DNA of 28,204 nucleotides, taken from positions 1-28,204 of the forward strand of contig CAYTSB010000007.1 in assembly GCA_964440405.1 (NCBI GenBank), given 5' to 3'. Below the pieces are notes generated by a model. That model did no database searches, was not told where the DNA came from, and saw only the letters and a list, made by a program, of their open reading frames with translations. Every line of letters starts with the position of its first letter. Within the stretch, counting starts at the first letter, position 1. Positions 14,535 to 21,966 of this stretch are shown here, in pieces. The stretch is from DAOSVX01 sp964440405. GTDB lineage: Bacteria > Bacillota_I > Bacilli_A > RF39 > UBA660. The position numbers and the translations under genes are program-made.

Positions 14535-15986
14535 TTATCCACCTTGCCTTTTAACATTTTCTTCTGCTATTTTATTAGGTCTATTTTTCATTGATTTAAG
14601 AGGATATCTAATTATAAAATCTTTGATTTTTTTATTACTATCCATTATTGTAAGATAAGGAACTCCAAAAGATTCTATTGAACAAAGTTGAGCTAAAACA
14701 ATCATTACTACAGGGCATACACCTACTAACCCTAGAAAAGATCCGGCAAATAAAAATATAAGACGATAAATAGATACAAATTCAGTAAGACTAGGAACTA
14801 TAAAACTAGATAAAGCGGTTAAGGCTATAACTATTACCATTGGTGCTCCGGCAATTCCAGCATAAACAGCCACCTGCCCAATTACAATAGCTCCAAATAT
14901 TGATACTGCAGAGCCAATATTTTTTGGCAATCTTGTTCCAGATTCCTTTAATATTTCAAATATAATTAAAAGTAATAATGCTTCAAATGCTTTATTAAAC
15001 GGAACATTCGCTGTAGCATTAGCAATAGATTGTAAAAAAACAGTTGGTATCATTTCCTGATGAAAAGTAGTAACTGCTATATAAAATCCGGGTAGTAATA
15101 ATCCAATTAATAATGCTAAAATACGTATTATTCTAAAAAAAGTTGCTATAAATGGTTTATGATAATAATCTTCAGCTGTTTGTAAGTTTTCGACAAAAAG
15201 ATGAGGAACAGTCGCAACAAAAGGTGTACCATCACATATAATAGCTATTCTTCCTTCTAATATTTTAGCAGCAGCAACATCAGGTTTCTGAGTCGAGCCT
15301 ACTGTTGGTATTGGTAAAAGTGGTCGATCTTCAATATATTGTTCAATACTTCCTGTTTCGAGTATGGCATCAGTATCTATTTTATTTAATCTGATTTTTA
15401 ATTCTTCTAATACTTTTTTATTTACTATTCCATCGATATAACATATTGCAATTAGAGTTTTTGATTGTTTGCCCATTCTTAAGTTTTCAATTACGAAATT
15501 AGAATTTTTAATTTTACGTCTTAACATTGAGGTATTTACTTTTAATGTTTCTACAAAGCTTTCTTTCGGACCTCTAATTGTAGCTTCTGCATCCGGTCTT
15601 TCAATTGCTCTTTGAGCCCAGTTTTTTAAATCCACAACATATATCTTCTCATCATTTTCACACATTATGACTTGGTTTCCATCTAAAACACTATTAATAA
15701 AATTTAAACTTATATCGATTACTTCTAACTGTGATATATGAATTATATTTGAGATATCATCTTTTTTAGTAATATTAATAAGTGGCTTAATAACATCTCT
15801 ATCCAATAAAGATTTCTCAACTAAGCCATCAATACCCACAAAACAAATATTACCTTTTTTAGTTTTAATTGTTCTAACAACTATATCAAAACTATTTTTA
15901 AAAATATTTTTAATCATTTTTTCAAATTCTGCAATATCTTTATGTAAATATTTTTTATATTTTATACGGAATTCCTCGTCGGTCAC
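14535..15986 (-). CDS. Spore germinant receptor subunit A (GerAA/GerKA-type)
   Basis: GerA-family A subunits assemble with B and C into the receptor complex that triggers germination; recent work indicates they form a cation channel. The 483-residue product has a large N-terminal cytoplasmic region (about 1-280) containing the family motifs VIMCEN, the EATIRGPKESFVETL block and the N-terminal TSMLRRKIKN segment, then RPLLPIPTVGSTQKPDVAAAKI, and a membrane domain of four or five helices (about 285-450) that includes FLQSIANATANVPF and ILKESGTRLPKNIGSAVSIFGAIVIGQ. The start is the GTG at 15986 with AGGTGG 5 bases upstream; an earlier GTG at 15995 sits on that site. It is first in the operon, behind a sigma-G-like promoter. 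Confidence 0.95.
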   Translation of the reverse strand: MTDEEFRIKYKKYLHKDIAEFEKMIKNIFKNSFDIVVRTIKTKKGNICFVGIDGLVEKSLLDRDVIKPLINITKKDDISNIIHISQLEVIDISLNFINSVLDGNQVIMCENDEKIYVVDLKNWAQRAIERPDAEATIRGPKESFVETLKVNTSMLRRKIKNSNFVIENLRMGKQSKTLIAICYIDGIVNKKVLEELKIRLNKIDTDAILETGSIEQYIEDRPLLPIPTVGSTQKPDVAAAKILEGRIAIICDGTPFVATVPHLFVENLQTAEDYYHKPFIATFFRIIRILALLIGLLLPGFYIAVTTFHQEMIPTVFLQSIANATANVPFNKAFEALLLLIIFEILKESGTRLPKNIGSAVSIFGAIVIGQVAVYAGIAGAPMVIVIALTALSSFIVPSLTEFVSIYRLIFLFAGSFLGLVGVCPVVMIVLAQLCSIESFGVPYLTIMDSNKKIKDFIIRYPLKSMKNRPNKIAEENVKRQGG

Positions 15987-16003
15987 AATAACCACCTATA
16001 TAT

Positions 16004-16032
16004 TATTATCGCTTTTTTTAGAGTATTTATGC
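16004..16032 (-). promoter_or_regulatory. Sigma-G-like promoter of the ger operon
   Basis: On the minus strand GCATA (16028-16032), a 17-base spacer and GATAATA (16004-16010) fit the forespore sigma-G consensus (GMATR, 17-18 bases, CATWMTA) with one mismatch. It lies 17 bases before the gerA GTG, giving a short leader. Known gerA operons are sigma-G dependent. Confidence 0.6.
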
Positions 16033-16051
16033 ACTCCAAAGAATTTTTTAC

Positions 16052-16079
16052 AATAAAAAAACCAACTATTAGTTGATTT
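16052..16079 (-). terminator. Terminator of the tRNA-Ile transcript
   Basis: On the minus strand AAATCAAC and GTTGGTTT form an 8-bp stem (one G-U pair) with loop TAATA, followed by further T. Confidence 0.7.
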
Positions 16080-16088
16080 AAATCATAA

Positions 16089-16104
16089 CTCGAAATTATT
16101 CGAG
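16089..16104. repeat. Proximal hairpin behind tRNA-Ile
   Basis: CTCGAA and TTCGAG form a perfect 6-bp stem with a 4-base loop, 14 bases after the tRNA CCA end and about 9 bases before the terminator stem. No U-run follows it in the minus direction. It parallels the hairpin at 11976-11992. Confidence 0.55.
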
Positions 16105-16118
16105 ATTTTTTAAATTAG

Positions 16119-16195
16119 TGGTGGACCTCGTAGGACTCGAACCTACGACCGCCCGGTTATGAGCCGGATGCTCTAACCAACTGAGCTAGAGGTCC
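16119..16195 (-). tRNA. tRNA-Ile(CAT), lysidine type
   Basis: The gene is 77 bases with CCA encoded. Acceptor GGACCTC/GAGGTCC, D-arm GCTCAGTTGGTTAGAGC, anticodon stem TCCGG/CCGGG with loop CTCATAA (CAT), T-arm GTAGG TTCGAGT CCTAC and discriminator A are present. A CAT anticodon may be initiator Met, elongator Met or Ile2. The GGACCT acceptor and CTCATAA loop resemble Bacillus tRNA-Ile2, whose C34 is converted to lysidine by TilS. The acceptor starts with a G-C pair, so it is not the initiator. Confidence 0.85.
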
Positions 16196-16246
16196 ATCTA
16201 CTTTTTAATTTTATCATAACATCTTATGACATTCAAGCATTTTTAT

Positions 16247-16274
16247 GAAAAAAACAAGTATTTTTACTTGTTTT
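16247..16274 (-). terminator. Terminator overlapping the end of the 16264 gene
   Basis: AAAACAAGTA (16251-16260) and TACTTGTTTT (16265-16274) pair around TTTT. On the minus strand more T follows. The stop codon of the gene lies in the loop and stem. Confidence 0.75.
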
Positions 16275-16683
16275 GTAAGGCATTTAATAAATCAATTTTA
16301 AACATATCCTTAGAAGCATTAGCTTTTGATATCATAATGCCTTTATATGTTGTTAATTCAGACTTATGACCTTCTAATAAGATATCTTCTGGTGTAATAG
16401 TCTTTAACATAATAGTTTCATTATCTTTTAAAACTGTATAAATCAATTTTACATCGCCATGAACCTGTTTAAACATATGATCACTAGGTAATTTTAATTC
16501 ATAAGTAAAAGAATGTTCTGATTTATTTTGAGAAACCAATTCACCTACAAATTTACCTTTTCTTAATGAAGGATAATAATCAAAATTCAACTTCTTATAT
16601 GCAAGCATATTATACTTCTTAAGTGCTCTTTCTAGTTTTTTAAATTCATTTTCATTATAATAATCTAAAACAAAACTTGCCAT
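16264..16683 (-). CDS. Conserved-looking cytoplasmic protein of unknown function
   Basis: I do not recognise this 139-residue protein. It has no signal peptide or membrane helix. The N-terminal part (about 1-35) is helical and charged (YYNENEFKKLERALKKYN). The middle and C-terminal parts alternate short strands and end in a helix (KDMFKIDLLNALQNK). The start is the ATG at 16683, which has AGGGGG 7 bases upstream; a frame extending to 16713 would run through that site. It has a strong promoter and its own terminator, so it is a single-gene unit between tRNA-Ile and the Smr/PfkB pair. The promoter quality argues that it is a real, well-expressed gene. Confidence 0.75.
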   Translation of the reverse strand: MASFVLDYYNENEFKKLERALKKYNMLAYKKLNFDYYPSLRKGKFVGELVSQNKSEHSFTYELKLPSDHMFKQVHGDVKLIYTVLKDNETIMLKTITPEDILLEGHKSELTTYKGIMISKANASKDMFKIDLLNALQNK

Positions 16684-16717
16684 ATTATAACCCCCTAATT
16701 CCCTTAAAACCATGTTA

Positions 16718-16746
16718 ATTATAGCATATTTTTAAAGAAAAGTCAA
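16718..16746 (-). promoter_or_regulatory. Strong sigma-A promoter of the 16264-16683 gene
   Basis: Minus strand TTGACT (16741-16746), a 17-base spacer ending in TGC, and TATAAT (16718-16723) give a near-consensus promoter with an extended -10. Confidence 0.85.
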
Positions 16747-16799
16747 TTTTGGCCTTTTTATTCTTTATCAAGTGGAGTTTAATTGTACATCATGCAAGA

Positions 16800-17081
16800 T
16801 TATTTGTCAAGATTTATTTCAATTAAAGAAGATCCTAGATTAGGAAGTAATTTATAACTTATTATTCTTTTATCTTCTTTTAAAATTTCATATAATTTAT
16901 TTTTTAAGATATATCTACCTCTGCCATGATCATTTTTGCCATGAATAATAACTAAATATTTATTACCCATTTTAATATTATCATTAATAAACTCAGTTAC
17001 TAATGTATAAATCATCGATTGGTATTCACCATGAAGATCTAAATGAGGATAATTTTTAGTAAAAATATCAATGTTCTTCAT
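16800..17081 (-). CDS. Stand-alone Smr-domain protein
   Basis: The 93 residues are essentially one Smr (MutS2 C-terminal-like) domain. It has the opening motif LDLHG at 14-18 and the second motif VIIHGKNDHGRG at 44-55, where the family normally has a TGxGKG/HGKGxG-type sequence. The closing strand is LGSSLIEINL near the C-terminus, in place of the usual G-x-T or G-x-S pattern. Smr domains bind or cleave nucleic acids, for example in MutS2 and in RNA or ribosome rescue factors; the exact role of small free-standing Smr proteins is unclear. Its ATG lies inside the end of the PfkB gene (14-base overlap), so it is translated by coupling. No terminator was recognised after its stop. Confidence 0.8.
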   Translation of the reverse strand: MKNIDIFTKNYPHLDLHGEYQSMIYTLVTEFINDNIKMGNKYLVIIHGKNDHGRGRYILKNKLYEILKEDKRIISYKLLPNLGSSLIEINLDK

Positions 17082-17973
17082 AATATTTATTTACTTCCTC
17101 TAAAGTTGGAATGGCTTTTTTAATGTCTAATTTGGTTACCGAAAGCCCTGCTGCAATATTAGCATATTTAATATTTTTTTCAAAATCAAAACTATTGCTT
17201 AAACCATAAACAAAAGCACCATGGAAAATATCCCCTGCTCCAGTTGTATCTTTAGCTTCAACTTTAATCGCTGGAATTAAGCGAATATTGCCGTTAAGAT
17301 TGTATAAAACTCCATGCTCACCTAAAGTTATTATTATTTCCGATCTACTAAATATATCAGTTAGTGCTGAATAAATTTCCACCAAACTCTTTTGATTTTC
17401 ATAATTAAAGGTTTTTTTGGTGATTTTTTCAGCAAAATCAGCTGCAGCTATAATATATTTGCAACTTTTACATAAACCAATAGTATTTTCATTATAATTA
17501 CTAGCATCAATAACGGCGATTGAATTAGGAAATTTATCTAATAATGCTCTTGAACTATGGTAATCATAGCCATCCATTAAAATAACATCCGGTATAAAAT
17601 CCAGATTTAATTTTTTCAAAGGGATATAGGCTTCATTAAGATTAAAAATAGTTCTGCTGCCATTATTTTGATTAACTAAAATCAATGATAAAGAGGTATT
17701 GTATTCATAAGTTGTTTCAATAAATTTAGTTGATAAACCCATATCAGTAAATTCTTTTTTAATTTTATTACCGTGATTATCATTACCAATTACTCCGGCA
17801 AAGTAAGTATCGTATTGCATACCCCACTTAGCAAGTAGAAAAGAAGCATTAACTGGTCCGCCTCCTGCTGATTCTATTGAATTAGTTAAATTATATTTAT
17901 TATTTTCAATTGGATAATTATCTAATGATAATTTAATATCATAAGTTACATGACCAACACATAGTATTTTCAT
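17068..17973 (-). CDS. PfkB-family carbohydrate/nucleoside kinase
   Basis: The 301-residue protein is a ribokinase-fold sugar or nucleoside kinase. It begins MKILCVGHVTYDIKL, and has the N-terminal substrate-side motif SAGGGPVNASFLLAKWG (35-51) and the C-terminal PfkB signature DTTGAGDIFHGAF (242-254), in which Asp 248 is the catalytic base and GAG forms the anion hole. The substrate cannot be read from sequence: ribose, fructose-type sugars or nucleosides are all possible. The ATG at 17973 has an AGGG-type site. It is transcribed from a TGCTATAAT promoter next to a perfect 7-bp dyad, and its stop region overlaps the Smr gene. Confidence 0.88.
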   Translation of the reverse strand: MKILCVGHVTYDIKLSLDNYPIENNKYNLTNSIESAGGGPVNASFLLAKWGMQYDTYFAGVIGNDNHGNKIKKEFTDMGLSTKFIETTYEYNTSLSLILVNQNNGSRTIFNLNEAYIPLKKLNLDFIPDVILMDGYDYHSSRALLDKFPNSIAVIDASNYNENTIGLCKSCKYIIAAADFAEKITKKTFNYENQKSLVEIYSALTDIFSRSEIIITLGEHGVLYNLNGNIRLIPAIKVEAKDTTGAGDIFHGAFVYGLSNSFDFEKNIKYANIAAGLSVTKLDIKKAIPTLEEVNKYYEEH

Positions 17974-17996
17974 ATTGTCCCTCTATTCTAAGATAA

Positions 17997-18005
17997 ATTA
18001 TAGCA
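17997..18005 (-). promoter_or_regulatory. Extended -10 promoter of the PfkB-Smr pair
   Basis: TGCTATAAT on the minus strand, 23 bases upstream of the ATG at 17973. A weak -35 (TTACAA) lies at 18 bases. Confidence 0.65.
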
Positions 18006-18024
18006 TATAATTAAAAAATGTTGT

Positions 18025-18042
18025 AATTGTTAATAAACAATT
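18025..18042. repeat. Perfect 7-4-7 dyad at the PfkB promoter, operator-like
   Basis: AATTGTT (18025-18031) and AACAATT (18036-18042) flank AATA. The dyad overlaps the -35 side of the promoter at 17997, where a repressor could block RNA polymerase. No regulator gene is adjacent. Confidence 0.4.
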
Positions 18043-18085
18043 TGTTGTGTATTTCCCTCGGCAATTGCAACTTTTTTAAGAGCAT

Positions 18086-18646
18086 TTAACATTTCTTGTG
18101 TTTATTATTCAATTTTTCAGCTATCTCTTTTACTTTTTCCTGAGCTTTTAAATCCTTAAATGCTGGTATATCATCAGTTTTTAAGGAAAAAACTCTATTC
18201 TCTTCTTGACAAATAGCATTCATTTTTTTAAACATCCAATTAGCAGTTTTGACAGCATGTTCTACCTTGCCATCACCGCCACCAACTAAAATTAAAACCC
18301 CAGTTTTTGCTTTAACTTCTATTTCTTTTTTTAAAAATCTCTTGGCAGCATAATATACCTGTAATCTACTTGCTAAACTAGTTAGTGGTCCAGTTAACCC
18401 TGATAAATATATTGGGGAAGCAATAACAACATTATCAAAATCATCATTATAGATAAAATCCATATCATCTATAATGGCACATTTAGCATTTTTCCAACAA
18501 TACCTGCAATCAATACAAGGTTTTATATTATTGTAATAAGCTGATATCTCGATAATTTCACCAGCTAGATATTTTTTTAATTCTGTTAGTAATACTGCTG
18601 TATCGCCATTTTTTCTCGGCGATCCATTAATAATTAATGTTTTCAT
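18086..18646 (-). CDS. Flavodoxin-like NAD(P)H-dependent oxidoreductase with a Cys cluster
   Basis: The 186-residue protein has the flavodoxin-fold FMN-binding loop GSPRKNGDT (8-16) and a second FMN region ASPIYLSGLTGPL near 77-89. A Cys cluster CxxCxxCxxxxxC (Cys 44, 47, 50, 56) resembles that of iron-sulfur flavoproteins, so a [4Fe-4S] cluster is possible. These enzymes transfer electrons to quinones, azo or nitro compounds, or unknown acceptors. A TATAAT at 18666-18671 precedes the ATG by about 20 bases, with an AGAGGT site between. The protein ends in KHKKC, but a 20-codon frame continues one base out of register (18092 to 18030) with a helix-like sequence, so a frameshifted C-terminus is possible. 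Confidence 0.85.
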   Translation of the reverse strand: MKTLIINGSPRKNGDTAVLLTELKKYLAGEIIEISAYYNNIKPCIDCRYCWKNAKCAIIDDMDFIYNDDFDNVVIASPIYLSGLTGPLTSLASRLQVYYAAKRFLKKEIEVKAKTGVLILVGGGDGKVEHAVKTANWMFKKMNAICQEENRVFSLKTDDIPAFKDLKAQEKVKEIAEKLNNKHKKC

Positions 18647-18680
18647 TTAATACCTCTTAAAAACTATTATACATCATTAA

Positions 18681-18700
18681 AAAAAGACTTAGTAGTCTTT
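18681..18700 (-). terminator. Terminator of ppdK
   Basis: On the minus strand AAAGACT and AGTCTTT pair around a 4-base loop and are followed by more T. The ppdK stop is inside the stem. Confidence 0.75.
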
Positions 18701-21323
18701 ATTTATTTTTAATTACAGCTTGAGCTGCTGCTAAACGAGCAATTGGTACTCTAAATGGAGAGCAAGATACATAATCAAGTCCAACTTGATGACAGAATTC
18801 AACACTAGCTGGATCACCACCATGTTCGCCACAAATTCCTAAATGAATATCTTTGCGAGCTGCTCTTCCCTTTGAAGCTGCCATTTTAACTAGTTCACCA
18901 ACTCCATCTTGATCTAATTTTGCAAATGGATCGGTTTCAAAAATCCCTTTACCATAATAATCGGATAAAAATTTGGTTGCATCATCTCTAGAAAAACCAA
19001 AGGTCATCTGAGTTAAATCATTAGTCCCAAAACTAAAGAATTCAGCATATTCGGCTATTCTATCTGCTAGAATAGCTGCTCTTGGAATTTCAATCATTGT
19101 TCCTACTAAATATTTTAAATCAACTTTTTCTTGGTCAATTATTTCTTTAGCAGTACTATCAACAATTTCCTTAACATATTTTAATTCGTTGGCATCTCCA
19201 ACTAATGGAATCATTATTTCCGGAATTACATGCATTCCTTTTTTATTAACATTAATTGCTGCTTCAATAACTGCTCTGGTTTGCATTACAGCAATTTCTG
19301 GATAAGTTACAGCCAAACGACAGCCACGATGGCCCATCATTGGATTAAATTCCTTTAAGCTTTCCACTCTTCTTTTTAAATCTTCACAAGTTATATTCAA
19401 ACTTTTTGCTAAAGGTTTAATCTCTTCATCAGTATGAGGTAAGAATTCATGTAAAGGTGGATCTAGGTAACGGATAACTACTGGATACCCTTCCATCGCC
19501 TCAAATAAACCTTCAAAGTCTTTTCTTTGATATGGAAGAATATCTGCCAATGCTTTTTCTCTTTGTTCCTTAGTTTCAGCGGTAATCATTTTTCTGAAAT
19601 TAAAGATTCTATCTTCTTCAAAGAACATATGCTCAGTACGACATAGTCCAATCCCTTCAGCTCCAAATTTACGAGCCTGAATTGCATCTTTTGGGGTATC
19701 TGCATTAGTTCTTACTTTTAATTTTCTGATTTTATCAGCCCAGGCCATAAATACTTCAAAGTCACCACCAATTATTGGTGCAACCGTTTTAATTTTTTCG
19801 CCATAAACATGTCCGGTAGAACCATCTAATGAAATATAATCCCCTTCTTTAAATACTTTGCCATCTTTAGTAGTTAATGTTTTTGATTTTTCAGTAATTT
19901 TTAGTTCCCCACAACCACAAACACAGCAGGTGCCCATTCCTCTAGCAACAACTGCTGCATGACTGGTCATTCCGCCACGAACAGTTAAAATACCATGAGC
20001 TAAATTCATTCCTTCAATATCTTCGGGACTGGTTTCAAGTCTAGCTAAAATTAAATCCTTTTCACCGGCTTCATGCGCTTTCATAACATCTTCTGCAGTA
20101 AAATACAACTTACCGGTTGCGGCTCCTGGTGAAGCGGCAAGTCCAGTTGCAATAATTTTACCGTTTTTTAAAGAATCATTATCGAACATTGGATGTAATA
20201 ATTGATCTAATTGTTTTGGTTCAACTTTAAGTAATGCTTCTTCAACGGTTAACATTCCCTCTTCCACTAAATCCACAGCAATTTTAAGTGCTGCTTTGGC
20301 AGTTCTTTTGCCATTTCTAGTTTGAAGCATGAATAGTTTGCCATTTTCAATAGTAAATTCCATATCTTGCATATCTTTATAATGATTTTCTAAAATAGCG
20401 CATATTTTAACAAATTCATTATAGCATTCTGGCATTTTTTCTTTTAATGTATCAATAGGTTCTGGAGTTCTAACTCCAGCGACAACATCTTCTCCCTGGG
20501 CATTCATTAAATATTCACCATAGAGTTTTCGCTCACCGGTTGATGGATCCCTTGTAAATGCGACCCCAGTACCTGATGTTTCACCTTTATTACCATAAAC
20601 CATTTCCTGAACATTAACTGCTGTACCCCAAGATGAAGGAATATCATTTAAACGACGATAAACGATTGCTCTTTCATTATTCCAACTTCTGAATACCGCT
20701 TTAATTGCTTCCATTAATTGAACTTTTGGGTCTTCTGGGAATGGTTCATGAGCTATTTCTTCATAAATATCTTTAAATTTAAAAGCTATTTCTTTCATAT
20801 CATCAGCTGTTAAATCAGTATCATAACTAACTTTCTTTTCTTCTTTAAATTTATCTAATACTCTTTCAAAAGAACTCTTTGAATATCCTTTTACAACATC
20901 AGAAAACATCATAATAAAACGACGATATGAATCATAAGCGAATCTTGGATTATCAGTTGCCAAAGCTAATCCTTCTGTAACCTCATCATTAAGGCCCAAG
21001 TTTAAAACTGTATCCATCATCCCTGGCATTGATGCCCTAGAACCACTTCTTACTGATACTAACAATGGATTTTCTTTATCACCCATTTTTTTACCAGAAA
21101 TACTCTCCAGTTCTTGAAGCTTTTCTTCTATTTCTTTTACTATATTAAGATGGATATCTTCCTTATCTTCATAATATTTAGTACAAGCTTCAGTAGTAAT
21201 TGTAAATCCTCTTGGAACCGGCAAACCAATACTAGTCATTTCGGCTAGATTAGCGCCTTTGCCGCCAAGGAGATTTTTCATATCTTTATTTCCTTCTTTA
21301 AAGGAATATACATATTTTGGCAT
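18699..21323 (-). CDS. ppdK: Pyruvate, phosphate dikinase
   Basis: PPDK interconverts pyruvate + ATP + Pi and PEP + AMP + PPi; in anaerobic glycolysis it commonly replaces or supplements pyruvate kinase. The 874 residues match the family length. Order: N-terminal ATP-grasp nucleotide domain (SFKEGNKDMKNLLGGKGANLAEM at the start; SVRSGSRASMPGMMDTVLNLG near 90), then the phosphohistidine domain with GGMTSHAAVVARGMG (His in the TSHA motif, about residue 455), then the PEP/pyruvate-binding TIM barrel with GLCRTEHMFF, MGHRGCRL, FSFGTNDLTQ and the final GICGEHGGDPASVEF. The ATG at 21323 has a full AAAGGAGG site. It is transcribed alone from a TGCTATAAT promoter and ends in a hairpin. No regulatory-protein (PPDK kinase) gene is nearby. 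Confidence 0.98.
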   Translation of the reverse strand: MPKYVYSFKEGNKDMKNLLGGKGANLAEMTSIGLPVPRGFTITTEACTKYYEDKEDIHLNIVKEIEEKLQELESISGKKMGDKENPLLVSVRSGSRASMPGMMDTVLNLGLNDEVTEGLALATDNPRFAYDSYRRFIMMFSDVVKGYSKSSFERVLDKFKEEKKVSYDTDLTADDMKEIAFKFKDIYEEIAHEPFPEDPKVQLMEAIKAVFRSWNNERAIVYRRLNDIPSSWGTAVNVQEMVYGNKGETSGTGVAFTRDPSTGERKLYGEYLMNAQGEDVVAGVRTPEPIDTLKEKMPECYNEFVKICAILENHYKDMQDMEFTIENGKLFMLQTRNGKRTAKAALKIAVDLVEEGMLTVEEALLKVEPKQLDQLLHPMFDNDSLKNGKIIATGLAASPGAATGKLYFTAEDVMKAHEAGEKDLILARLETSPEDIEGMNLAHGILTVRGGMTSHAAVVARGMGTCCVCGCGELKITEKSKTLTTKDGKVFKEGDYISLDGSTGHVYGEKIKTVAPIIGGDFEVFMAWADKIRKLKVRTNADTPKDAIQARKFGAEGIGLCRTEHMFFEEDRIFNFRKMITAETKEQREKALADILPYQRKDFEGLFEAMEGYPVVIRYLDPPLHEFLPHTDEEIKPLAKSLNITCEDLKRRVESLKEFNPMMGHRGCRLAVTYPEIAVMQTRAVIEAAINVNKKGMHVIPEIMIPLVGDANELKYVKEIVDSTAKEIIDQEKVDLKYLVGTMIEIPRAAILADRIAEYAEFFSFGTNDLTQMTFGFSRDDATKFLSDYYGKGIFETDPFAKLDQDGVGELVKMAASKGRAARKDIHLGICGEHGGDPASVEFCHQVGLDYVSCSPFRVPIARLAAAQAVIKNK

Positions 21324-21352
21324 TTTAAATCCTCCTTTAATACCTGTTATTA

Positions 21353-21361
21353 ATTATAGCA
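21353..21361 (-). promoter_or_regulatory. Extended -10 promoter of ppdK
   Basis: TGCTATAAT on the minus strand, 29 bases before the ATG, with no clear -35. It lies just after the tdk stop. I see no terminator between tdk and ppdK, so read-through is possible. Confidence 0.65.
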
Positions 21362-21374
21362 AAAATTGTTAATC

Positions 21375-21962
21375 TTAGCACTTATTATTTTTCTTTTCCT
21401 GATAACATTTCCGACAGAGAGAATTATATGTAATATCATCTTCGCCATCAATTGCCACCTGACTGCCAGTAAAAGTATATTTGCCATTAACCATTCTTGT
21501 ATTCATTGTGGCTTTTCTACCACATTCACAAACAGTTTTTATTTCTTCAATACTATCAGCTATTTCAAATAATCTTCTGCTTCCAGGAAATAGTTTAGTC
21601 CTGAAATCTGCTCTTAAACCATAGCAAATAACCGGAATATCTAAATAGTCTGCGACCTTGGCTAACTCATCAACATTCTTAGGATGCATAAACTGAGCTT
21701 CATCAATTAAAATACAATGAATTTTCTTTCTATTATCTGCTTCTTTAATCATTTTATAAACATTATCATTTTTAGTTATCAAATGATTGTTAGCTAAACT
21801 AGCACCATCTCTTGAAACCAAGTTTTCTTTACCTTTAATATCAACTGCTGGTTTCATTACTAGAGTATTCATTTTTCTTTCTTTATAATTATAATAAACT
21901 TTCATTAAATCTCTGGTTTTACCAGAATTCATTGCTCCATAACGATAATACAACTTGGCCAT
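21375..21962 (-). CDS. tdk: Thymidine kinase (type II, TdK)
   Basis: The enzyme phosphorylates thymidine with ATP for nucleotide salvage. The 195-residue product has a P-loop GAMNSGKT (9-16), the catalytic/Mg motif LIDEAQF with Asp 87 and Glu 88, and the tetracysteine zinc ribbon: two Cys in CECG after residue 140 and two in CRKC near the end. The thymidine-binding lasso (YGLRADFRTKLFPGSRRL) is present between them. The start is the ATG at 21962, with AAGAAGTG upstream inside the end of the Xer gene; a frame from 21980 would overlap that gene further. It is the last gene of the murG-to-tdk run. Confidence 0.96.
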   Translation of the reverse strand: MAKLYYRYGAMNSGKTRDLMKVYYNYKERKMNTLVMKPAVDIKGKENLVSRDGASLANNHLITKNDNVYKMIKEADNRKKIHCILIDEAQFMHPKNVDELAKVADYLDIPVICYGLRADFRTKLFPGSRRLFEIADSIEEIKTVCECGRKATMNTRMVNGKYTFTGSQVAIDGEDDITYNSLCRKCYQEKKNNKC

Positions 21963-21966
21963 TTTA

